Shown piece by piece: positions 55,397 to 64,000 of a DNA stretch of 64,000 nt. Positions within the stretch are counted from its first letter, which is position 1, and each line of letters starts with the position of its first letter. Below the pieces are notes generated by a model. It saw only the letters and a program-made list of their open reading frames with translations, ran no database searches and was not told where the DNA came from. This stretch comes from Pseudomonas mediterranea CFBP 5447 (lineage in GTDB: Bacteria; Pseudomonadota; Gammaproteobacteria; Pseudomonadales; Pseudomonadaceae): NCBI RefSeq assembly GCF_000774145.1, contig NZ_KN322987.1:1410669-1474668 (forward strand). Direction: 5' to 3'. A program made the position numbers and the translations under genes.

Positions 55397-57067
55397 TTAG
55401 CTATCCAACGCCTTGTACTTCTCGCGCAGGTGGTTACGGATCCACACGGCCGACAGGTTCAACGTGGCGATCACTATCACCAGCAGCAGCGCCGTGGCAT
55501 AGACCAAGGGTCGCGCCGCTTCGACGTTCGGGCTCTGGAAGCCCACGTCATAGATGTGGAAGCCCAGGTGCATGATCTTCTGGTCCAGGTGCACGTAGGG
55601 GTAGTTGCCATCCAGGGGCAGCGACGGCGCCAGTTTCACCACACCCACCAACATCAGCGGCGCCACTTCACCGGCGGCGCGGGCCACCGCGAGGATCATG
55701 CCGGTCATCATCGCCGGGCTCGCCATGGGCAGGACGATTTTCCACAGGGTCTCAGCCTTGGTGGCGCCAAGGGCCAGGGAGCCTTCACGCACGGTACGCG
55801 GGATTCGCGCCAGGCCTTCTTCGGTCGCCACGATCACCACCGGCACCGCCAGCAATGCCAGGGTCAACGACGCCCAGAGCAGGCCCGGCGTACCGAAGGT
55901 CGGTGCGGGCAGCGCTTCAGGGAAGAACAGCCGATCCAGCGAGCCGCCCAGCACGTAGACGAAGAAGCCCAGGCCGAACACGCCGTAGACAATCGCCGGG
56001 ACACCCGCCAGATTGTTGACCGCGATTCGGATGACCCGGGTCAAGGTGTTCTGCTTGGCGTATTCACGCAGGTAAACCGCCGCCAGCACGCCGAACGGCG
56101 TCACGATCATCGCCATGATCAGGGTCATCATCACCGTGCCGAAAATCGCCGGGAAGATCCCGCCTTCGGTGTTGGCTTCACGGGGGTCGTCGCTGAGGAA
56201 CTCCCAGACCTTGCTGAAGTAGAAACCGAGCTTGGTGAAGGTGCCCATGGCGTTCGGCTGGTAAGCGTGCACCACTTTGCCGATGCCGATCTCCACTTCC
56301 TTGCCGTTGGCATCGCGGGCAGTCAGGCTGTCGCGGTTGAACTGCGTGTGAAGGTCGGCCAGGCGCGCTTCGATTTCCTTGTAGCGCGCATCGAGCTCGG
56401 CACGTTCACTGGCCATATCGGCCTGAGCCGCGGCGTCGAGCTTGCCCTCCAGCTCCAGCTTGCGACCGTGCAAGCGGATACGCTCCAGGCCGGCGTTGAT
56501 GGCGCCGATGTCGGATTTTTCCAGGGTCTTGAGCTCGGCGGCGAGCTGGTTGACCCGCGCAATGCGCGCCTGCAACTGCGGCCAGGCGGCCTCGCCCTCG
56601 GCGACGACCTTGCCTTCTTCCTTGACGTTGACTAGGTAGCCGTAGAAATTGCCCCACTCACGGCGCTCGATGGCCATCAGTTCCGGCGGCGTGGTCTGGT
56701 CGCTCAGCCAGTCGCCGACGATCCAGGTGAAGTCGGTGCCGTTCAGGTCCCGGTTGCCGACCTTGATCAGCTCGCGGGTCATGAACTCGGGGCCTTCGTC
56801 CGGCACCGGCAGGCCGGCGCTCTTCAGGCGCTCACGAGGCACTTCTTCCTTCTGCACCACTTCGCCGACCACCAGGTGCGCGGGCATGCCCGGCACGTTG
56901 TAGTTGGCGTGGATCAGGTCCGCCGGCCAGAAATGACCCAGGCCGCGCACGGCGATCACCGCCAGCAGGCCAATGGTCATGATGACCGCGATGGACACCG
57001 CGCCGCCGCTGATCCAGACGCCGGGGGCGCCGCTCTTGAACCATCCTTTCAGGGAGTTCTGTTTCAC
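55397..57067 (-). CDS. pstA: Phosphate ABC transporter permease PstA
   Basis: Inner-membrane channel half of the Pst transporter. At 556 residues it is far longer than the E. coli protein (296): an inserted periplasmic region of about 240 residues lies between the first helix (near 20-45) and the permease core (about 290-550). The insert contains a coiled-coil stretch rich in Glu/Leu/Arg. The core has the usual permease segments, with the EAA-type loop LGATKAETLWKIVLPMASPA. This long form is shared by pseudomonads. Confidence 0.94.
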   Translation of the reverse strand: MKQNSLKGWFKSGAPGVWISGGAVSIAVIMTIGLLAVIAVRGLGHFWPADLIHANYNVPGMPAHLVVGEVVQKEEVPRERLKSAGLPVPDEGPEFMTRELIKVGNRDLNGTDFTWIVGDWLSDQTTPPELMAIERREWGNFYGYLVNVKEEGKVVAEGEAAWPQLQARIARVNQLAAELKTLEKSDIGAINAGLERIRLHGRKLELEGKLDAAAQADMASERAELDARYKEIEARLADLHTQFNRDSLTARDANGKEVEIGIGKVVHAYQPNAMGTFTKLGFYFSKVWEFLSDDPREANTEGGIFPAIFGTVMMTLIMAMIVTPFGVLAAVYLREYAKQNTLTRVIRIAVNNLAGVPAIVYGVFGLGFFVYVLGGSLDRLFFPEALPAPTFGTPGLLWASLTLALLAVPVVIVATEEGLARIPRTVREGSLALGATKAETLWKIVLPMASPAMMTGMILAVARAAGEVAPLMLVGVVKLAPSLPLDGNYPYVHLDQKIMHLGFHIYDVGFQSPNVEAARPLVYATALLLVIVIATLNLSAVWIRNHLREKYKALDS

Positions 57068-57082
57068 AGACTTCTACCTTTC

Positions 57083-59368
57083 TTAAAGCGACGAATATTT
57101 CTTGCGCAGACGCTGACGGATCAGCTCGGCGAGGGTGTTCATGACGAACGTGAACAACAGCAACACCAGCGCCGACAGGAACAGCACACGGTAGTGGCTG
57201 CCGCCGACCTCCGATTCGGGCATTTCCACCGCCACGTTGGCCGCCAGGGTCCGCAGGCCTTCGAACAGGTTCATTTCCATGACCGGCGTGTTGCCGGTGG
57301 CCATCAAGACGATCATGGTTTCGCCCACCGCACGGCCCATGCCGATCATCAGCGCCGAAAAGATGCCCGGGCTGGCGGTGAGGATCACCACGCGGGTCAT
57401 GGTCTGCCAAGGCGTGGCACCCAGGGCCAGGGAGCCCAGGGTCAGGCCGCGCGGCACACTGAACACGGCGTCTTCGGCGATGGAGTAGATGTTCGGGATC
57501 ACCGCGAAGCCCATCGCCAGACCCACCACCAGGGCGTTGCGCTGGTCGTAGGTGATGCCCAGGTCATGGGAGATCCACATGCGCATGTCGCCGCCGAAGA
57601 ACCAGGCTTCCATGTACGGGCTCATGTACAGCGAGAGCCAGCCCACGAACAGGATCACCGGGATCAGCAACGCACTTTCCCAACCGTCCGGTACCCTCAG
57701 GCGAACGGACTCCGGCAGGCGGCTGAAGACGAAACCGGCCACCAGGATGCCAATCGGCAACAGCATCAGCAGGCTGAAGATGCCCGGCAGGTGCCCTTCG
57801 ACGTAAGGTGCCAGGAACAGGCCGGCGAAGAAGCCGAGGATCACCGTCGGCATGGCTTCCATCAATTCGATCACCGGCTTGACCTTGCGGCGCATGCCGG
57901 GGGCCATGAAGTAGGCGGTGTAGATGGCGGCGGCCACCGCCAGCGGTGCAGCCAGCAACATGGCATAGAACGCGGCTTTCAGCGTACCGAAGGTCAGCGG
58001 CGACAGGCTCAGCTTGGGTTCGAAGTCGGTGTTGGCGGCGGTCGATTGCCAGACGTATTTAGGCTCGTCGTAGTTCTCGTACCAGACCTTGCCCCACAAT
58101 GCGCTCCAGGAGACTTCCGGGTGCGGGTTATCCAGCAACAGCGGTTTCAGCTTGCCGCCCTGCTCCACGATCAGCCGGTTGGCCCGGGGCGACATGCCGA
58201 ACACGCCCTGCCCATCGACCACTTGATCCACCAGCAATGTGCGGTGGGCGGTGCTATGGAACACCCCCAGCTTGCCGGCGGCGTCGAGGGCGACGAAGCC
58301 TTTGCGACGCTCTTCGGCGGTGATCTCGACAATGGGCGCGGTGCCCATCTGGAAGGTGCGGATCTCTTTCAGGCGTTGCTCGCCGTCAGGGTCCCGGGCC
58401 ATGAACCACTGGGACAGACCGCCCTTGGAGTCGCCGACGATCAGCGAAATCCCGCCCACCAGTTGGGTCGCAGTGGTCACCTGGGCGTCGGCGTTTTCCA
58501 GCAATTTGTAACGGCCATTGAGGCTCTTGTCCCGCAGGCTGAACACGTCGGCCTGGGCTCGACCATTGACCACATACAGCCACTGCTGGCGCGGGTCGAC
58601 GAAGATGTTCTTCACCGGCTCGGTCATCTGCGGCAGGTCGATGCGCGTCTGCTCGCTGGTGACTTCACCGGTCATCATGTTCTCTTCGCTGGTGATCGAC
58701 AGCACGTGCAACTGGGCACCGCTGGAACCGGCGATCAGCAGGGTCGAATCGGTGGCGTTGAGGCTGACATGCTCCAGCGCCGCGCCCTGCTCGTTCAAGA
58801 CGATAGGCGTTTCGCCGTAAGGGTATTCGACGGCCGGCGAGATGGTCTTCTTGCCGTCCGGGTAGCTGACCTTATACGTATGACGGAACACCAGGGCCTG
58901 GCCATTGGACAGACCGATGGCCACCAACGGGCTGCCAGGCTGGTCTTCGCCAATGGACGTCACGCTGGCGCCGGCGGGTACCGGCAGGTCGACACGACGC
59001 AGCTCGGCACCGCTGTCGATGTCGTAGAACAACGCCTGGCCCTTGTCGGAAACCCGCATGGCGACCTGGTTCTGTTCTTCGATGGCGATCATCAGCGGCT
59101 TGCCGGCGTCCTGCATCCAGGCCGGCGTGATCGAGTCCTTGGCGGTCAGGTCCGCGCCCTGGAACAGGGGCAACACTACATAGGCCAGGAAAAAGAAAAT
59201 CAGGGTGATGGCCGCCAGGACGGCAAGTCCGCCGACCAGGACGTACCAGCGGGTCAGGCGGTCCTTGAGCGCACGGATACGGCGCTTGCGTTGCAACTCA
59301 GGCGTATTGAAATCAATGCGCTTGGGAGGGGAAGTCGTAGTCATTGTGGAATTGGCCAGATCATTCAT
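57083..59368 (-). CDS. pstC: Phosphate ABC transporter permease PstC
   Basis: Second permease subunit. The 761-residue protein starts MNDLANSTMTTTS at 59368 (an in-frame GTG at 59374 is an alternative). Helix 1 lies at about 45-70; a large periplasmic region of about 350 residues, WD-like and beta-rich (repeats such as QALFYDIDSGAEL), precedes the permease core (from about 455). The EAA-type loop is SLALGATPWQTMTRVVILTA. It follows pstS after a 208-base gap with a REP. The large periplasmic domain is absent from E. coli PstC. Confidence 0.94.
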   Translation of the reverse strand: MNDLANSTMTTTSPPKRIDFNTPELQRKRRIRALKDRLTRWYVLVGGLAVLAAITLIFFFLAYVVLPLFQGADLTAKDSITPAWMQDAGKPLMIAIEEQNQVAMRVSDKGQALFYDIDSGAELRRVDLPVPAGASVTSIGEDQPGSPLVAIGLSNGQALVFRHTYKVSYPDGKKTISPAVEYPYGETPIVLNEQGAALEHVSLNATDSTLLIAGSSGAQLHVLSITSEENMMTGEVTSEQTRIDLPQMTEPVKNIFVDPRQQWLYVVNGRAQADVFSLRDKSLNGRYKLLENADAQVTTATQLVGGISLIVGDSKGGLSQWFMARDPDGEQRLKEIRTFQMGTAPIVEITAEERRKGFVALDAAGKLGVFHSTAHRTLLVDQVVDGQGVFGMSPRANRLIVEQGGKLKPLLLDNPHPEVSWSALWGKVWYENYDEPKYVWQSTAANTDFEPKLSLSPLTFGTLKAAFYAMLLAAPLAVAAAIYTAYFMAPGMRRKVKPVIELMEAMPTVILGFFAGLFLAPYVEGHLPGIFSLLMLLPIGILVAGFVFSRLPESVRLRVPDGWESALLIPVILFVGWLSLYMSPYMEAWFFGGDMRMWISHDLGITYDQRNALVVGLAMGFAVIPNIYSIAEDAVFSVPRGLTLGSLALGATPWQTMTRVVILTASPGIFSALMIGMGRAVGETMIVLMATGNTPVMEMNLFEGLRTLAANVAVEMPESEVGGSHYRVLFLSALVLLLFTFVMNTLAELIRQRLRKKYSSL

Positions 59369-59472
59369 GCGCACACCCTAGCGATCCTGTATGACAGAAA
59401 GATGACAATGCAGTGACGCAACAAATCCGCCGCCCGTGGAAACTGGCAGCGGAGAGGAAATTAGTGTCTATG

Positions 59473-59557
59473 GGGGCGGGTCAGCTCGCGAAAGCGGTGT
59501 ATCAGCTTGCATCCCTGGAGGATGTGCCACCGTCTTCGCGAGCAGGCTCGCTCCCAC
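59473..59557. repeat. REP with one degenerate arm between pstS and pstC
   Basis: The arm ending at 59557 (ttcgcgagcaggctcgctcc) is intact; its partner near 59473-59495 has diverged. On the transcribed strand it can still fold as a hairpin after pstS, which may hold back downstream expression relative to pstS. Confidence 0.75.
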
Positions 59558-59576
59558 AGGAGCCCGGGCTCAGGTG

Positions 59577-60575
59577 TTACTGCTTGGCGACGTTGCCGCC
59601 TTCCGACAGACCCAGGTCAGCCAGTGCCTTGGCGGCTACTTTGGCTGGCAGTGGGATGTAGCCATCCTTGACCACGACTTCCTGGCCTTGCTTGGACAGG
59701 ACCAGCTTCACGAACTCGGCTTCCAGCGGGGCCAAAGGCTTGTTCGGAGCCTTGTTGACGTACACGTAGAGGAAACGCGACAGCGGGTACTTGCCGTTCA
59801 GTGCGTTTTCTTCGGTGTCTTCGATGAACTCGCTGCTGCCTTTCTTGGCAAGGGCCACGGTTTTCACGCTGGCGGTCTTGTAGCCGATGCCCGAGTAACC
59901 CACGCCGTTCAGCGAGGAGCTGATCGACTGAACGACCGAAGCCGAGCCAGGTTGTTCGTTGACGTTTGGCTTGTAGTCGCCTTTGCACAGGGCTTCTTCC
60001 TTGAAGTAGCCATAGGTGCCGGATACCGAGTTGCGACCGAACAATTGAACCGGCTTGTTGGCCAGGTCGCCGGTCACACCCAGGTCGCCCCAGGTCTTGA
60101 CGTCAGCCTTGGCGCCGCACAGGCGGGTGGACGAGAAGATCGCATCGACCTGTTCCATGGTCAGGTGCTGGATCGGGTTGTCCTTGTGCACGAATACAGC
60201 CAGGGCGTCCACGGCAACCGGGATAGCAGTTGGCTTGTAGCCGTACTTCTGCTCGAAGGCCTGCAGTTCGTTGTCCTTCATCTTGCGGCTCATCGGGCCC
60301 AGGTTGGAGGTGCCTTCGGTGAGTGCGGGCGGCGCGGTGGAGGAACCGGCGGCCTGGATCTGGATGTTTACGTTCGGGTATTCCTTCTTGTAGTTCTCGG
60401 CCCACAAGGTCATCAGGTTTGCCAGGGTATCGGAGCCGACGCTGGACAGGTTGCCCGACACACCAGTGGTCTTGGTGTAACTCGGGATCGCAGGGTCAAC
60501 AGCAGCAACCGCGTTGGCAGTCGCAACGCCAGCAGCGACAAAAGTCATTGCCGCCATCAAACGCTTCAGTTTCAT
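59577..60575 (-). CDS. pstS: Phosphate-binding protein PstS
   Basis: Periplasmic receptor delivering phosphate to PstCA. The 332-residue precursor has a signal peptide (MKLKRLMAAMTFVAAGVATA, cleavage near AVAAVDP) and phosphate-binding loops VGSDTLANLM, AAGSSTAP and RNSVSGTYGYF. This is the PstS type typical of Pseudomonas. A Pho box precedes it, so it starts the Pho-regulated pst transcript. Confidence 0.96.
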   Translation of the reverse strand: MKLKRLMAAMTFVAAGVATANAVAAVDPAIPSYTKTTGVSGNLSSVGSDTLANLMTLWAENYKKEYPNVNIQIQAAGSSTAPPALTEGTSNLGPMSRKMKDNELQAFEQKYGYKPTAIPVAVDALAVFVHKDNPIQHLTMEQVDAIFSSTRLCGAKADVKTWGDLGVTGDLANKPVQLFGRNSVSGTYGYFKEEALCKGDYKPNVNEQPGSASVVQSISSSLNGVGYSGIGYKTASVKTVALAKKGSSEFIEDTEENALNGKYPLSRFLYVYVNKAPNKPLAPLEAEFVKLVLSKQGQEVVVKDGYIPLPAKVAAKALADLGLSEGGNVAKQ

Positions 60576-60635
60576 GCCTTACTCCTAGCAGATAGGGTGT
60601 GTTAAGTCGGCCAAGTATCGGTAAGCCGTGTGAAC

Positions 60636-60669
60636 ACTCTATGGCTGAAATATGACAATTGGATGAAAG
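60636..60669 (-). promoter_or_regulatory. Pho box and promoter of pstS
   Basis: On the minus strand CTTTCATCCAATTGTCAT (60652-60669) has two TCAT repeats in the 11-base period of a Pho box. TAGAGT, a -10-like element, follows after 10 bases (60636-60641). This is the position expected for PhoB-dependent transcription of pstSCAB-phoU. Confidence 0.82.
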
Positions 60670-60710
60670 GCCAGCATTGAGTTTTACAGGATGATTCGCA
60701 GAGTCCCCCT

Positions 60711-60774
60711 ATCGCGAGCAGGCTCGCTCCCACAGGGAATGCATTCCAAATGTGGGAGCGAGCCTGCTCGCGAT
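60711..60774. repeat. REP palindrome pair, closely spaced
   Basis: atcgcgagcaggctcgctcc and gtgggagcgagcctgctcgc with about 20 bases between, in the tail-to-tail order. It follows the MFS gene and precedes the pstS promoter. Confidence 0.92.
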
Positions 60775-60805
60775 GAAGCCAGTAAAGTCGATGAAAAACG
60801 GAAGG

Positions 60806-62104
60806 CTAGCGCCCTTTCTTCCACAGATAACCACCCACCACCATCCCGACCCCACACAACACCGCCACATAATAAGCCGGCCCCATCGGGCTTTCCTTGA
60901 GCAGCAGGCTGACGATCATCGGCGTCAGGCCGCCGAAAATCGCGTAGGCCACGTTGTAGGAGAACGACAGGCCGCTGAAGCGCACCACCGGTGGAAAGGC
61001 CTTGACCATGACGTAGGGCACCGCCCCGATGGTGCCCACCAGCAGGCCGGTGAGGGCATACATCGGGAACAGCCACTGCGGATGGTCGGCCAGGTTGTGG
61101 TAGAAGGTCCAGGCACTGACCAGCAATGCGGCGCAGCCGAAGACGAAGACCCGTCCTGCACCGAAGCGGTCCGCCAGGGCACCGGCCAGGATGCAGCCGA
61201 TGCTCAGCATCACGATCGCCACGCTGTTGGACTGCAAGGCAGTGGTCGGCGCGAAATGGTAGACCGTCTGCAGGACCGTCGGCGTCATCAGGATCAATAC
61301 CACGATGGCCGCGGACAACAGCCAGGTCAGCAGCATGGAAATAACAATGGCACCGCGGTGGTCGCGCAGCACCGCGCGCAGCGGCACTTCTTCAGCCAGG
61401 GCCTTGCGCAACTGCAGCTCGGCGAACACCGGGGTTTCGTGGAGCCACTGGCGCAGGTACACCGAAAAGAGGCCGAACACACCGCCCAGCAGGAACGGAA
61501 TGCGCCAGGCGTAATCCGCCACTTCCACCGGCGTATAGAGGGTGTTGATCGCGGTGGCCACCAAGGAACCCAGCAGGATCCCCGCCGTCAGGCCCGACGT
61601 GAGGGTGCCGCAGGCATAACCGATGTGGCGCCCCGGAACGTGTTCGGACACGAACACCCAGGCCCCCGGCACTTCACCGCCAATGGCCGCGCCCTGGATC
61701 ACCCGCATCAGCAACAGCAGGATCGGCGCCCACATGCCGATCTGCGCGTAGGTCGGCAACAGGCCCATGATCAGGGTAGGCACGGCCATCATGAAGATGC
61801 TCAGGGTGAACATCTTCTTGCGCCCCAGCAGGTCACCGAAGTGAGCCATGACGATCCCGCCCAGGGGTCGAGCCAGGTAGCCGGCGGCAAAGATGCCGAA
61901 CGTCTGCATCAGGCGCAGCCACTCGGGCATGTCGGCCGGGAAGAACAATTTGCCGACCACGGTGGCGAAGAACACGAAAATGATGAAATCGTAGAACTCC
62001 AGGGCGCCGCCCAAGGCAGACAGCGACAGGGTCTTGTAGTCGTTGCGGGTCAGCGGACGGGCGGGTTGCGCAGGGGCTGCCGTGCTCGAAGGCGCAGTGG
62101 TCAT
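60806..62104 (-). CDS. MFS transporter of the metabolite:H+ symporter (MHS) group
   Basis: A 432-residue, 12-helix inner-membrane transporter. N-terminal ALEFYDFIIFVFFATVVGKL, the loop 2-3 motif GDLLGRKKMFTLSIF and helix 5 RVIQGAAIGGEVPGAWVFVSEH are typical of the MHS group that carries dicarboxylates, citrate or related acids. The substrate cannot be named. ATG 62102-62104 is preferred over an upstream in-frame start because MTTAPSSTAAPA opens the usual flexible N-terminus. Matches PA5370 in order next to pstS. Confidence 0.92.
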   Translation of the reverse strand: MTTAPSSTAAPAQPARPLTRNDYKTLSLSALGGALEFYDFIIFVFFATVVGKLFFPADMPEWLRLMQTFGIFAAGYLARPLGGIVMAHFGDLLGRKKMFTLSIFMMAVPTLIMGLLPTYAQIGMWAPILLLLMRVIQGAAIGGEVPGAWVFVSEHVPGRHIGYACGTLTSGLTAGILLGSLVATAINTLYTPVEVADYAWRIPFLLGGVFGLFSVYLRQWLHETPVFAELQLRKALAEEVPLRAVLRDHRGAIVISMLLTWLLSAAIVVLILMTPTVLQTVYHFAPTTALQSNSVAIVMLSIGCILAGALADRFGAGRVFVFGCAALLVSAWTFYHNLADHPQWLFPMYALTGLLVGTIGAVPYVMVKAFPPVVRFSGLSFSYNVAYAIFGGLTPMIVSLLLKESPMGPAYYVAVLCGVGMVVGGYLWKKGR

Positions 62105-62487
62105 GGCGAAGGCTTCTCTTATAGTCGGTTCTGCAACCCGGAAATCGGGGCTGTAGCGGTTCGGCACGATAGCAAATTGTTGGAAAAAGCACAGGGAGGC
62201 GCGTCATTCTCGGTCGAAATCAGAACCGGGTGGTCGTCTCGACGGCTATCGCCCGATATACTCGCAGGCTTGCGACACTCTGTAAGGGGTTGCTGTGCGA
62301 AAACGTCGTTGGTGGTGCAGGGTTCGTAGAAGAAAACACCAGGGCCAGCCGGTTTCGCAGAGTCTCCCTTTAGCGCGCCTTTCGAAAAACGTGACGAACG
62401 CAATGTGTTCGGGCTGAATCGTTTTTTACAAAGACGGCTATTCACCTGAAGTACAAGACAGAGTTACGGGTCAGAGGCACCCCCGGC
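62105..62487. other. 383-base intergenic region between the MFS and thioesterase genes
   Basis: It contains the promoters of the divergent MFS and thioesterase genes. I see no repeat, terminator or coding region; apparent open frames here have no conserved start or recognisable content. Confidence 0.6.
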
Positions 62488-62892
62488 ATGATAGAGCTCG
62501 AACAAGAAGATCCAATCCCGCAAGGCGACCTTGCCCTGCAAATCACCGCGCTTCCCCGCGACACCAACGGCTTCGGCGATATCTTCGGCGGCTGGCTGGT
62601 GTCCCAGATGGACCTGGCCGGCACGGCGATGGCCAGCCGGGTAGCCGGCGGGCGCGTGGCGACCGTGGCGATCGATCGCATGGCGTTCCTGGTGCCGGTG
62701 GCCGTAGGCGCACAGCTGTCGTTCTATACCCAGACCCTGGAAATCGGCCGCAGCTCGATCCAGATGATGGTCGAGGTCTGGAGCGACGACCCGCTGTCCA
62801 GTGAATGGCGCAAGGTGACCGAGGCGGTGTTCGTGTTCGTCGCCATCGACGGCAGTGGTCGCACCCGTTCGGTTCCGCCGCGCGCTCGTTAA
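62488..62892 (+). CDS. Hotdog-fold acyl-CoA thioesterase, YciA type
   Basis: Hydrolyses acyl-CoA to free acid and CoA. The 134-residue cytoplasmic protein has the hotdog motif ALPRDTNGFGDIFGGWLVSQ, with the Asp of DTNGFGDI/GDIFGGW in the catalytic place, and MDLAGTAMASRVAGG on the central helix; RMAFLVPVAVG follows. This is the YciA/acyl-CoA thioester hydrolase family. Divergent from the MFS gene. Confidence 0.92.
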   Translation: MIELEQEDPIPQGDLALQITALPRDTNGFGDIFGGWLVSQMDLAGTAMASRVAGGRVATVAIDRMAFLVPVAVGAQLSFYTQTLEIGRSSIQMMVEVWSDDPLSSEWRKVTEAVFVFVAIDGSGRTRSVPPRAR

Positions 62893-62949
62893 ACGCGACG
62901 GCCGTTTTGTGGTCCATTGCGGTTCCTGTTCCTGAACGAGGTTTGCAGT

Positions 62950-63849
62950 ATGCCCACGCCCAATGTCGAAGCCGTCAAACTGGATGAACTCAATGGCTGG
63001 CGTATCCGCCACGGTCAGGCCGAGTTGCTGGTGGCCCAGCAAGGCGCGCATATCCTCAGCTATCAAGTGGATGGCCAACCGCCGCTGATCTGGCTCAACG
63101 ACCAGGCGACCTTCAAGGCTGGCAAGAGCATCCGCGCCGGCGTGCCGGTGTGCTGGCCATGGTTCGGTAACCTGACCCGCAACCCCGACAGCGTCCAGGC
63201 CATGCGCGTGAGCAACGAGCCGGCCACCGCCCACGGCCTGGTGCGGGCGATGGATTGGGAATTGAAAGGCATCGAGGTCGAGGGCGAAGGCCTGAAAATC
63301 CAGTTCGTACTGCCCTACCCCGAGAACGGCCTGGCGGGCTGGCCTCATCAGGTCGACCTGACGCTGACCATCGTGATGGACGCGCAACTGCACATCAGCC
63401 TCACCAGCCATAACCGCGGCAGCGAAACCGTCAGCCTCAGCCAGGCGCTGCACAGTTATTTCGCCGTGAGCGACGTGCGCAACGTGCACGTCGAAGGCGT
63501 GGCCGGCTTGAACTACATCGAAACCCTGGACGATTGGAACACCGCCACCCAGTCCGGTGACCTGCACTTTGCCGGCGAGACCGACCGTGTCTATCTGAAT
63601 ACCCCGGCGACACTGAGCATCGTCGACCCCCATTGGGAACGGCGGATCGAACTGACCAGCAGCGGCTCACGTTCGGCGGTGATCTGGAACCCCTGGACCG
63701 AACGCGCCAAGGCCTTCAGCGACATGGCCGACGATGGCTGGCAACGCATGCTGTGCATCGAGACGGCGAACGTGATGGACGATGTGGTGACGTTGTTGCC
63801 CGAGGCCAGTCATACCCTGGGCGTGAGCATCAGGAGCAAACCGCTCTAA
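62950..63849 (+). CDS. D-hexose-6-phosphate mutarotase
   Basis: Interconverts alpha and beta anomers of glucose-6-phosphate and related sugars (YeaD/aldose 1-epimerase family). The 299-residue protein starts MPTPNVEAVKLDEL at 62950. It has RAGVPVCWPWFGN (phosphate/sugar site), the catalytic-type His in PATAHGLVRAMDW, SLSQALHSYFAVSD and NPWTERAKAFSDM with the active Glu region near WQRMLCIETANV. It follows the thioesterase gene by 57 bases; the two may share a transcript. Confidence 0.93.
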   Translation: MPTPNVEAVKLDELNGWRIRHGQAELLVAQQGAHILSYQVDGQPPLIWLNDQATFKAGKSIRAGVPVCWPWFGNLTRNPDSVQAMRVSNEPATAHGLVRAMDWELKGIEVEGEGLKIQFVLPYPENGLAGWPHQVDLTLTIVMDAQLHISLTSHNRGSETVSLSQALHSYFAVSDVRNVHVEGVAGLNYIETLDDWNTATQSGDLHFAGETDRVYLNTPATLSIVDPHWERRIELTSSGSRSAVIWNPWTERAKAFSDMADDGWQRMLCIETANVMDDVVTLLPEASHTLGVSIRSKPL

Positions 63850-63867
63850 GCCCCATCACATCCCTCT

Positions 63868-63955
63868 GTGGGAGCGAGCCTGCTCGCGATAGCGATCTGT
63901 CAGCCAACATCAATGCCGAATGGGCCACCGCTATCGCGAGCACGCTCGCTCCCAC
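63868..63955. repeat. REP palindrome pair (GTGGGAGCGAGCCTGCTCGC type)
   Basis: GTGGGAGCGAGCCTGCTCGC at 63868 and its near-complement ending at 63955, where one base differs (cacgctcgc). Confidence 0.92.
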
Positions 63956-64000
63956 AGTCTCTGGCGTCGTACACAAATATCCTCTATCCAGCAGTTCCAC

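Noticed and set aside
56876..59416. 846-codon open frame on the plus strand opposite pstA and pstC
   Set aside because: Antisense shadow with low-complexity His/Gln content; both sense genes are certain.
62119..62445. Minus-strand open frame upstream of the MFS gene
   Set aside because: It overlaps the true start of the MFS gene in another frame; no ribosome site or recognisable content.

Overview
The window is a GC-rich Pseudomonas chromosome segment, most likely from the P. fluorescens species complex. The gene content supports this: the fadBA beta-oxidation operon, two tandem cbb3 oxidase operons, pmpM-type MATE pump, Aer receptor, rubredoxin pair beside ubiCA, and phoBR with pstSCAB-phoU. 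So do at least fifteen loci of Pseudomonas REP/REPIN palindromes between genes. No rRNA, tRNA, CRISPR array or complete insertion sequence was seen.

Layout. 1-5.2 kb: end of a DUF1653 gene, fadBA (fatty-acid beta-oxidation), a small membrane protein and a universal stress protein; a possible sRNA with a clear terminator lies between fadB and the membrane protein. 5.2-12.3 kb: uup (ABC-F), slt (lytic transglycosylase), a solitary Fic protein and an MsbA-like ABC exporter. 12.4-12.6 kb: a 152-bp MITE-like element with perfect 15-bp terminal repeats and CTAG target duplication. 12.7-23.8 kb: a small PA1571-like protein, pdxB, pmpM, tusA, rlmM, acnA, a CPBP protease, aer and an alpha/beta hydrolase. 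23.9-30.9 kb: two complete ccoNOQP operons; the first has an ANR/FNR-type site upstream, the second does not.

30.9-42.3 kb is accessory DNA. It holds a Phd/VapC-like toxin-antitoxin pair, an orphan type VI secretion (T6SS) Rhs effector, and a second, oppositely oriented T6SS module. The Rhs protein carries prePAAR and PAAR regions and a C-terminal RES-type toxin; it is followed at once by a small protein resembling the toxin-binding domain of Xre/MbcA/ParS antitoxins. The second module contains an Eag/DcrB-like chaperone, a PAAR effector with an unrecognised toxin tip, a probable immunity protein and a 505-residue protein of unknown role. A methyltransferase and a small secreted protein complete the region. 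No VgrG, Hcp or structural T6SS gene is present, so these effectors must use a machine encoded elsewhere.

42.3-63.8 kb: HU-family protein, rubB-rubA, ubiCA, a secreted COG4315-type protein, phoBR, a CNNM/CBS transporter-like protein, an M23 peptidase, a repeat-domain protein of unknown function, a frameshifted response regulator, phoU-pstBACS, an MFS (MHS-type) transporter, an acyl-CoA thioesterase and a D-hexose-6-phosphate mutarotase. Pho boxes precede phoB and pstS, linking the two-component system to the transporter. A distinct long-arm repeat (AAGCTGCAAGCTTCAAGC type) sits inside the phoBR and phoU-pstB-pstA gene strings. The most interesting material is the Rhs-RES effector with its antitoxin-derived immunity candidate, and the PAAR effector with a novel tip.
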